Source: Pseudomonas sp. (lineage in GTDB: Bacteria; Pseudomonadota; Gammaproteobacteria; Pseudomonadales; Pseudomonadaceae). From it: a stretch of 14,630 bases of DNA. A model generated the notes under the pieces. It searched no databases. It had not been told where the DNA came from and saw only the letters and a list, made by a program, of their open reading frames with translations. Position 1 is the stretch's first letter. The number at the start of each line of letters is the position of its first letter. Location: the NCBI GenBank assembly GCA_029239415.1, contig JAQZAY010000066.1:1-14630 (forward strand), read 5' to 3'. The position numbers and the translations under genes were made by a program. This document shows positions 9,417 to 14,630 of the stretch, in pieces.

Positions 9417-9896
9417 ATGCAACTGATCGATTACCACCAGCTGTCGCAGGTTCAACGCCAGCAGCTGACCGACCTCCAGGTGCATCCCGGGCAGATGCGC
9501 TTTGCCGGCGATATCGCCAGCGCGCTGTACATCCTGCTCAGTGCGCACAGCGATGACCGGCGTGGCATTGCCTTGCTGGTGCAGGACGCGCCGAAGGCGT
9601 TCATGCTGATCGAGCGCGGGGCGCACCTGCCAGCCTGGGCCGAGCCTGACGCGGTGACGCTCAATGCCCTGCAGGTCGACTGGCGGTGCCAGGGGCAGGG
9701 CCTGGGACGGTTCTGCATGAGCGCCTTGCCTTCACTGGTACGTACCTTGTGGCCGCAGGCCCGACGGCTGCAGCTGTCGGTCGATCCGGACAACCAGGCA
9801 GCCATCGGCCTGTACCTGGCCACCGGCTGGTCGCGCAGCGGAGAAGGCTACCGGGCGCGCGTCAACCGTGAGTGGGTGATGACGCTGCCGCTCTAG
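9417..9896 (+). CDS. GNAT-family N-acetyltransferase
   Basis: A 159-residue acetyl-CoA-dependent acyltransferase from ATG 9417 (MQLIDYHQLSQVQ), with CGGGA just upstream. The open frame extends 30 codons further left but has no native look. Motif A, which holds the pyrophosphate of acetyl-CoA, is visible as LQVDWRCQGQGLGRF at about 85-99 (QGxGxG loop 92-97). Motif B is LSVDPDNQAAIGLYLATGW at about 119-137, with Asn125 and the likely general acid Tyr132. The substrate cannot be told from the sequence. It is divergent from the purine permease and convergent with the MFS gene; only 9 bases separate its stop from the MFS stop, with no terminator visible between. Confidence 0.9.
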   Translation: MQLIDYHQLSQVQRQQLTDLQVHPGQMRFAGDIASALYILLSAHSDDRRGIALLVQDAPKAFMLIERGAHLPAWAEPDAVTLNALQVDWRCQGQGLGRFCMSALPSLVRTLWPQARRLQLSVDPDNQAAIGLYLATGWSRSGEGYRARVNREWVMTLPL

Positions 9897-9905
9897 AGGC
9901 TATGG

Positions 9906-11138
9906 TCATGCCTCCGGGCGCTTGCTGTGCATGTGGTCGCGACCCGCCAGGCTCGGGAACAGCTTGATCCACACCCCGGTCACCACCAGCGTGCCGACAC
10001 CGCCAAGCACCACCGCCGGCACTGTGCCAAACCAGTGCGCGGTGACGCCCGACTCGAACTCGCCGAGCTGGTTCGAGGCACCGATGAACAGGCCATTGAC
10101 CGCGCTCACCCGGCCGCGCATCTCGTCTGGTGTCTCCAGCTGCACGAAGGCGCTGCGGATGACCATGCTGATCATGTCGGCAGCGCCCAGCACCACCAGC
10201 ACTGCCAGCGAGAACCAGAACGAGGTCGACAGGCCGAAACCGATGGTCGCCACGCCGAACACACCGACGGCGCTGAACATCACCCGTCCTACCTTGCGCT
10301 CCACCGGGAAGCGCGCGAGCCACACCGACATCAGCAAGGCCCCGACCGCGGGCGCCGAGCGCAACAGGCCCAGGCCCCAGGGGCCGGTGAGCAGGATGTC
10401 CTTGGCGAATACCGGCAGCAGGGCTGTGGCGCCGCCCAGCAGGACCGCGAACAGGTCCAGCGAGATCGCGCCGAGGATGTCCTGGCGGCTGCGGATGAAG
10501 CGCACGCCCGCCAACAGCGACTCCAGGGTGGCGCGACCGCGCTGGGCGACTTGCTGGCGAGCGTCCAGGCTCAGGGTCAGCAGGCAGGCGATGGTGTAGA
10601 GCATGACGGTGGGGCCGTAGACCCAGAGGCTGCCGAACGCATAGAGCAAGCCCCCGACGGCAGGCGCGACGATGGTCGCCGACTGGGTGGCCGACGCCGA
10701 CGCTGCCACCGCGCGCGGAAACAGCCCGGGCGGCACGACGTTGGGCAGCAGCGCCTGGGTGGCCGGCATTTCGAACGAGCGGGTCGCGCCCAGCACGAAA
10801 GCGAGGATGAAGATCATCTCGCGGCTGACGCTGTCACTTGCGCTGGCCACCGCCAGCGACAAGGCGATCAAGCCTTGCAGGCCCTGGCACAGCGCCGCGA
10901 CGCGGCGGCGATCGTAACGGTCGGCGACGTGGCCGGTGTGCAGCATGAACAGCACCCGCGGCGCGAACTCGACCAGGCCGACCAGGCCCAGGTCAAGCAC
11001 GCTGCCGGTCAGTTGGTAGAGGTGCCAGCCAATGGCCACTGTCAGCATCTGGAAACCGCTGGCGGTGAATACGCGGGCAAGCCAGAACGCGAGGAAAGGG
11101 CGGTGATGGCGCAACAATAGCGGGGTGGCGTCTGGCAT
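9906..11138 (-). CDS. MFS transporter, EntS-like exporter family
   Basis: A 410-residue inner-membrane protein with about twelve hydrophobic segments. It belongs to the EntS/MFS_3 branch: FLAFWLARVFTASGFQMLTVAIGW in TM1, the loop 2-3 motif GHVADRYDRRRVA, a TM4-5 region ATRSFEMPATQALLPNVVP, and LETPDEMRGRVSAVNGLFIGASNQLGEF near TM9-10. Relatives export siderophores such as enterobactin, or drugs. No siderophore genes are in the window, so the substrate is open. ATG 11138 is preferred over the in-frame TTG at 11144, because AGG lies 7 bases before the ATG and too close to the TTG. It converges on the GNAT gene and is divergent from cioA. Confidence 0.9.
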   Translation of the reverse strand: MPDATPLLLRHHRPFLAFWLARVFTASGFQMLTVAIGWHLYQLTGSVLDLGLVGLVEFAPRVLFMLHTGHVADRYDRRRVAALCQGLQGLIALSLAVASASDSVSREMIFILAFVLGATRSFEMPATQALLPNVVPPGLFPRAVAASASATQSATIVAPAVGGLLYAFGSLWVYGPTVMLYTIACLLTLSLDARQQVAQRGRATLESLLAGVRFIRSRQDILGAISLDLFAVLLGGATALLPVFAKDILLTGPWGLGLLRSAPAVGALLMSVWLARFPVERKVGRVMFSAVGVFGVATIGFGLSTSFWFSLAVLVVLGAADMISMVIRSAFVQLETPDEMRGRVSAVNGLFIGASNQLGEFESGVTAHWFGTVPAVVLGGVGTLVVTGVWIKLFPSLAGRDHMHSKRPEA

Positions 11139-11444
11139 CGGCAAACCTGGTGCTTGGCGGCTGAGCGCTGCAGGTTATCACCACTTTGTAACATGAGGTT
11201 GCAGACAAGCGCCGTACCGGTGCAGGCCACCGCGACAAACAACCACACAGCCTGGCGGGGCTTTCGGGACTATGCTTTGAGCTGTCGTTGACCTGGATCA
11301 ACACGACCATCGACCGACGACCATGCCGCCAGGCGCAATCCCTGCGATCCAACAGAACAATTCGGACATGCCGTACTCGTAACCGTGGGGGCAACAGGTC
11401 TAGGCCTGACGCCTGGTGCCGGATCACCTGACTGAGGAAGCACT
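11139..11444. promoter_or_regulatory. MFS/cioA divergent intergenic region (306 bases)
   Basis: This stretch has no convincing gene. It holds the ANR box (11288-11301) and TATGCT at 11271-11276 as the best -10 candidate for cioA, although no good -35 accompanies it. A long cioA leader follows, with the ribosome binding site GAGGA at 11434-11438. A minus-strand GATAAC (rc of about 11175-11180) could be the -10 of the MFS gene but has a poor -35. A 19-codon leader frame at 11323-11382 has no ribosome binding site. Confidence 0.6.
11288..11301 (+). promoter_or_regulatory. ANR/FNR box upstream of cioAB
   Basis: TTGAC-CTGG-ATCAA matches the ANR/FNR consensus TTGAT-N4-ATCAA at 9 of 10 defined bases with the right spacer. 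If transcription starts downstream of the TATGCT at 11271-11276, the box is centred near +11, a repressing position. Published work on Pseudomonas describes ANR as a repressor of the cyanide-insensitive oxidase under low oxygen, which agrees. Confidence 0.75.
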
Positions 11445-12881
11445 ATGTTCGGTTTAGAGGCTCTGGATCTTGCCCGAATCCAGTTCGCGTTTACCGTGTC
11501 GTTTCATATCCTGTTCCCGGCCATCACCATCGGTCTGGCAAGCTACCTGGCTGTCCTCGAAGGGCTCTGGCTGAAGAGCGGCAACAACGTCTACCGTGAC
11601 CTCTACCATTTCTGGTCGAAGATCTTCGCCGTCAACTTCGGCATGGGCGTAGTCTCGGGCCTGGTCATGGCCTATCAGTTCGGGACCAACTGGAGCCGAT
11701 TCTCCGACTTCGCCGGCGCTGTCACCGGGCCCTTGCTGACCTACGAGGTGCTTACCGCCTTCTTCCTCGAAGCGGGCTTCCTGGGTGTCATGCTGTTCGG
11801 CTGGAACCGCGTCGGTCGTGGCCTGCACTTCTTCTCGACGGCCATGGTGGCCCTGGGCACCCTGGTCTCGACGTTCTGGATCCTGGCCTCCAACAGCTGG
11901 ATGCACACGCCGCAGGGCCACGAGATCATCGATGGCCGGGTGATCCCGATGGACTGGCTGGCGGTGATCTTCAACCCCTCCTTCCCCTACCGCCTTGCCC
12001 ACATGGCCACTGCCGCCTTTGTCGCCACTGCGTTCTTCGTCGGCGCCTCGGCCGCCTGGCACCTGCTGCGCGGGCGTGACAACCCGGCGATCCGCAAGAT
12101 GCTGTCGATGGCCATGTGGATGGCCTTGATCGTGGCGCCTGTGCAGGCGGTGATCGGCGACTTCCATGGCCTCAATACCCTCGAGCACCAGCCGGCGAAA
12201 ATCGCCGCCATCGAGGGCCACTGGGAGAACGAGCCAGGCGAGCCAACCCCGCTGATCCTCTTCGGTCTCCCCGACATGCAGGCCGAGACCACTCGCTACA
12301 AGATCGAGATCCCCGCCCTGGGCAGCCTGATCCTCACCCACAGCCTGGACAAGCAGGTCCCGGCGCTGAAGGAATTCGCGCCAGAAGACCGCCCCAACTC
12401 GCGGATCATCTTCTGGTCGTTCCGCTTGATGGTCGCCATGGGCCTGCTGATGATCACCGCGGGCCTGTGGAGCCTGTGGCTGCGCAAGCGCGGAACGCTG
12501 CACAGCTGCCGCCCGTTCCTGTATTTCATGATGTGGATGGGGCCGTCGGGGCTGATCGCGATCCTGGCGGGCTGGTTCACCACCGAGATCGGTCGACAGC
12601 CGTGGGTCGTCTACGGCCTGATGCGCACCGCCGACGGGGTCTCGAACCACAGCGCCACCCAGCTCGGCTTCACCCTGGTGATGTTCGTGGTGGTGTACTT
12701 CGCGGTGTTCGGCGCCGGCTTCGGCTACATGATGCGCCTGGTGCGCAAGGGCCCGCATACCGGCGAAGGGGACGAGCAGAACCCCGGCGGTCCTGGGCAG
12801 AAACGCACGCCGGCGCGACCACTGTCGGCGTCCTACGAGTCCACCGTTGGCGACGATGTCAGCTACAGCAAGGAGAACTGA
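11445..12881 (+). CDS. cioA: Cyanide-insensitive (bd-type) ubiquinol oxidase subunit I, CioA
   Basis: A 478-residue membrane subunit that oxidises ubiquinol and holds the haems of a bd-type oxidase. About nine hydrophobic segments are visible. Residues corresponding to E. coli CydA are in place: His21 (haem b595 ligand, His19), Glu101 and Glu109 (Glu99/Glu107), His186 and Met329 (b558 ligands His186/Met393), the quinol-loop residues Lys252 and Glu257 in QPAKIAAIEGHWEN, and Glu381 in GWFTTEIGRQPW (Glu445). The Q-loop is short (about 60 residues less than E. coli CydA), which defines the CIO subgroup that often lacks the haem d spectrum and resists cyanide. GAGGA sits 6 bases before the ATG. 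cioB follows after 3 bases. The ANR box upstream suggests oxygen control. Confidence 0.96.
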   Translation: MFGLEALDLARIQFAFTVSFHILFPAITIGLASYLAVLEGLWLKSGNNVYRDLYHFWSKIFAVNFGMGVVSGLVMAYQFGTNWSRFSDFAGAVTGPLLTYEVLTAFFLEAGFLGVMLFGWNRVGRGLHFFSTAMVALGTLVSTFWILASNSWMHTPQGHEIIDGRVIPMDWLAVIFNPSFPYRLAHMATAAFVATAFFVGASAAWHLLRGRDNPAIRKMLSMAMWMALIVAPVQAVIGDFHGLNTLEHQPAKIAAIEGHWENEPGEPTPLILFGLPDMQAETTRYKIEIPALGSLILTHSLDKQVPALKEFAPEDRPNSRIIFWSFRLMVAMGLLMITAGLWSLWLRKRGTLHSCRPFLYFMMWMGPSGLIAILAGWFTTEIGRQPWVVYGLMRTADGVSNHSATQLGFTLVMFVVVYFAVFGAGFGYMMRLVRKGPHTGEGDEQNPGGPGQKRTPARPLSASYESTVGDDVSYSKEN

Positions 12882-12884
12882 GCC

Positions 12885-13892
12885 ATGGGTATCGATCTTC
12901 CGCTGATCTGGGCCGTGGTGATCATCTTCGGCGTCATGATGTACGTGGTCATGGACGGCTTCGACCTCGGCATCGGCCTGCTCTTCCCCTTCGTCAAGGG
13001 CGATCGCGATCGCGACGTGATGATGAATACCGTGGCGCCGGTGTGGGACGGCAACGAGACCTGGCTGGTGCTCGGCGGTGCCGGGCTGTTCGGCGCCTTT
13101 CCCCTGGCCTACTCGGTGGTGCTTTCAGCGCTGTACCTGCCGCTCATGCTGATGCTGGTAGGGCTGATCTTCCGCGGGGTCGCCTTCGAGTTCCGCTTCA
13201 AGGCCAAGGATGAAAAGCGCCATATCTGGGACAAGGCGTTCATAGGCGGGTCGCTGCTCGCGACCTTTTTCCAGGGGGTGGCACTGGGTGCCTTCATCGA
13301 AGGCTTCAAGGTCGTCGACCGCAACTACGCCGGTGGATCGATGGACTGGCTGACCCCGTTCAGCCTGTTCTGCGGTCTTGGGTTGCTCGTCGCCTACACA
13401 CTGCTGGGTTGCACCTGGCTGATCATGAAGACCGAAGGTGACCTGCAGAAACGCATGCATTACCTGGCCCGCCCCCTGGCGCTGGTGCTGCTGGTGTTCA
13501 TCGGCATCGTCAGCCTGTGGACGCCGATCGCCTACCCCAATATCGCCGACCGCTGGTTCAGCATGCCCAACCTGATCTGGTTCATGCCGGTGCCGCTGCT
13601 GGTGATGCTGACCTTCTACGCACTGTTGCGCGCCGTGGGCCGCCAGGCCAACTACATGCCGTTCCTGCTGACGCTGGTGTTGATCTTCCTGGGCTACAGC
13701 GGCCTTGGCATCAGCCTGTGGCCGAACATCATCCCACCGTCGATCTCGATCTGGGATGCCGCCGCCCCGCCGCAAAGCCAGGGCTTCATGCTGGTGGGCA
13801 CATTGTTCATCATCCCGCTCATCCTGGTGTACACCTTCTGGAGCTACTACGTGTTCCGCGGCAAGGTGACCCACGATGATGGCTATCACTAA
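12885..13892 (+). CDS. cioB: Cyanide-insensitive (bd-type) ubiquinol oxidase subunit II, CioB
   Basis: A 335-residue polytopic subunit of the CydB/CioB family, the structural partner of CioA; family members are 335-380 residues. It opens with LPLIWAVVIIFGVMMYVVMDGFDLGIGLLFPF, containing the conserved MDGFDLG motif near 23-29, then APVWDGNETWLVLGGAGLFGAFP near 51-73 and a GVAFEFRFK segment near 98-106. Eight to nine membrane helices are apparent. The start ATG at 12885 lies 3 bases after the cioA stop, and its ribosome binding site AGGAG (12871-12875) is inside the end of cioA, so translation is probably coupled. A small DUF2474-type gene follows 12 bases later. Confidence 0.96.
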   Translation: MGIDLPLIWAVVIIFGVMMYVVMDGFDLGIGLLFPFVKGDRDRDVMMNTVAPVWDGNETWLVLGGAGLFGAFPLAYSVVLSALYLPLMLMLVGLIFRGVAFEFRFKAKDEKRHIWDKAFIGGSLLATFFQGVALGAFIEGFKVVDRNYAGGSMDWLTPFSLFCGLGLLVAYTLLGCTWLIMKTEGDLQKRMHYLARPLALVLLVFIGIVSLWTPIAYPNIADRWFSMPNLIWFMPVPLLVMLTFYALLRAVGRQANYMPFLLTLVLIFLGYSGLGISLWPNIIPPSISIWDAAAPPQSQGFMLVGTLFIIPLILVYTFWSYYVFRGKVTHDDGYH

Positions 13893-13904
13893 GGGGGCCT
13901 GGGC

Positions 13905-14060
13905 ATGACGGGCAAGGACGGAATCGAGCAGGAAAAGAAGCCGCTATGGCAGCGCCTGGGGTGGCTGGTGCTGATCTGGTGCGCCAGCGTCGCCACTCTT
14001 GGCGTGCTGGCGTGGTTGATGCGGTTGTTCATGGCCGCCGCGGGGCTGACCACCCACTGA
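13905..14060 (+). CDS. Small single-helix membrane protein, DUF2474 type, third gene of the cio operon
   Basis: A 51-residue frame from ATG 13905 to TGA 14058-14060. A charged N-terminus (MTGKDGIEQEKK) precedes PLWQRLGWLVLIWCASVATL and one membrane helix covering roughly residues 17-46. The pattern P-x-W-x-R-L-x-W-x-x-x-I-W-x-x-S-V is what I know of the DUF2474 family, which sits beside CioAB genes in many proteobacteria. A strong ribosome binding site, GGGGG (13893-13897), lies 7 bases before the ATG, directly after the cioB stop. By position and topology it is a likely analogue of CydX, the small subunit that stabilises E. coli cytochrome bd; that role is inference. Confidence 0.85.
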   Translation: MTGKDGIEQEKKPLWQRLGWLVLIWCASVATLGVLAWLMRLFMAAAGLTTH

Positions 14061-14072
14061 GCGAGGCGACGC

Positions 14073-14555
14073 TTACTTGCGCGCCTTGAGCACCACGAAC
14101 TTCGGCGTCGCGGCCACCTGCTCGACCCCGCGGAACAGCCGCGCCAGCTTGCTGTGATAGCCCAGGTGGCGGTTGCCGACGATGTACAGCGCGCCGCCCA
14201 CCACCAGCGCCTCGCGGGCCTGCTGGAACATGCGCCAGGCCAGCAGGTCGCCGACCACTTGCTGCTGGTGGAACGGCGGGTTGCACAGCACCACGTCGAG
14301 CGATTGCCTTTCCTGGCTCGCCAGGCCGTCGGCGGCCTCGATGAGGGCAGGGCGATCCCCCAGCGCTGCCTGCCAGTTCTCCCTGGCCGACTGGACGGCC
14401 ATGTACGATTCATCCACCAGGGTGAAATGCGCCTCGGGATTGGCCAGGGCACAGGCGATCGCCAGCACGCCGTTGCCGCAGCCAAGGTCCGCTACCCGAG
14501 CCTGGCCAAGCTCGCGCGGCAGGTGCGGAAGAAAGGCGCGGCTGCTCACCGCCAC
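14073..14555 (-). CDS. rlmG: RlmG, 23S rRNA (guanine1835-N2)-methyltransferase: C-terminal catalytic part, 5' end broken by an inverted junction
   Basis: Only the last ~155 residues of a protein that is normally about 370-380 long. RlmG methylates N2 of G1835 in 23S rRNA with SAM. The SAM-binding motif VADLGCGNGVLA (residues 22-32 of this frame), the acidic TLVDES near 45-50, the catalytic NPPF in VVLCNPPFHQQQV near 88-100, and the ending TPKFVVLKARK all match RlmG. Homology holds upstream to RAFLPHLP (Arg codon 14538-14540) and then stops. The five codons from the GTG at 14555 do not resemble the expected N-H-A-N-V-F...LDIGT lead-in, and an in-frame TAA lies at 14586-14588. The missing upstream sequence appears partly on the plus strand (see 14533-14630). 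As drawn, the gene is not functional. It converges on the cio operon, 12 bases away. Confidence 0.85.
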   Translation of the reverse strand: MAVSSRAFLPHLPRELGQARVADLGCGNGVLAIACALANPEAHFTLVDESYMAVQSARENWQAALGDRPALIEAADGLASQERQSLDVVLCNPPFHQQQVVGDLLAWRMFQQAREALVVGGALYIVGNRHLGYHSKLARLFRGVEQVAATPKFVVLKARK

Positions 14556-14630
14556 GCTGGCCGAGCGCCCGCTCGCCCGCTCGCCTTACCCGACCCGCTA
14601 TCGCCTCGACACTCCACCGCTCGAACTGCT
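14533..14630 (+). pseudogene. rlmG: Inverted internal fragment of rlmG
   Basis: Read on the plus strand from 14533, the frame is open to the window edge. It begins KARLLTATLAERPLARS, continues SPYPTRYRLD, and ends DTPPLELL (last codon incomplete). This matches the linker between the two RlmG domains: E. coli RlmG also has KKARL about 45 residues before the GLDIGAR segment. In an intact gene this piece would lie on the minus strand, upstream of RAFLPHLP. Codon third positions are mostly G/C here, while the minus strand is interrupted by stops. Confidence 0.75.

Noticed and set aside
9927..11120. A 397-codon plus-strand frame antisense to the MFS gene
   Set aside because: Its composition (runs of R, Q, H, A, E) is that of an antisense shadow of a membrane protein gene; the minus strand clearly encodes an EntS-like transporter.
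11323..11382. A 19-codon leader frame (MPPGAIPAIQ...MPYS) before cioA
   Set aside because: No Shine-Dalgarno sequence precedes it, it has no regulatory amino-acid run, and no attenuator hairpins follow; a frame of this size is expected by chance.
11454..12758. A 434-codon minus-strand frame antisense to cioA
   Set aside because: CioA on the plus strand has all its haem-ligand residues; the opposite frame has low-complexity His/Asp/Glu-rich sequence and no start signal.

Overview
The window looks like ordinary chromosome from a Pseudomonas of the P. putida group. It is GC-rich, codon third positions are strongly G/C, it carries a P. putida-type REP core, and its gene order (ggt, an McpS-type chemoreceptor, a neutral zinc metallopeptidase, trmA, a purine permease, then the cyanide-insensitive oxidase genes cioAB and rlmG) is the order I remember from P. 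putida KT2440. The species call rests on memory of protein sequences and synteny, not on a search.

Layout. Positions 1-1867 form a quinone/redox cluster: the 5' end of a YgiN-like monooxygenase gene (minus), divergent from mdaB (NADPH:quinone reductase) and a LysR regulator (plus). Next is ggt, a periplasmic gamma-glutamyltransferase (1986-3653, plus), separated by a perfect 12-bp hairpin from the convergent chemoreceptor gene mcpS (3694-5613, minus). mcpS has its own FliA (sigma-28) type promoter. Upstream of it on the minus strand lie a membrane-anchored zinc metallopeptidase (5754-6632), a REP element, and a two-gene unit in which an NCS2 purine permease (7909-9204) overlaps trmA (6827-7912) by four bases. 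A GNAT acetyltransferase (9417-9896, plus) converges on an EntS-like MFS exporter (9906-11138, minus). The right end is the cioA-cioB operon (11445-13892), preceded by an ANR box and followed by a 51-residue DUF2474-type membrane peptide gene (13905-14060). Last comes the 3' part of rlmG (minus).

How the genes fit together. MdaB and the YgiN-like protein are expected to cycle quinones. CioAB takes electrons from ubiquinol to oxygen without pumping protons, and the small DUF2474 protein is probably an accessory subunit. GGT handles glutathione and gamma-glutamyl peptides in the periplasm. McpS senses organic acids for chemotaxis. TrmA and RlmG modify tRNA and 23S rRNA.

The oddest thing is at the right edge. 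The rlmG reading frame breaks at about 14540, and the next ~90 bases encode an internal RlmG segment on the opposite strand, joined at an 8-base sequence shared by both sides. This is an inverted junction, either a fold-back/assembly chimera or a real micro-inversion. I found no convincing new multi-gene system; the rest is conserved housekeeping and metabolic sequence.
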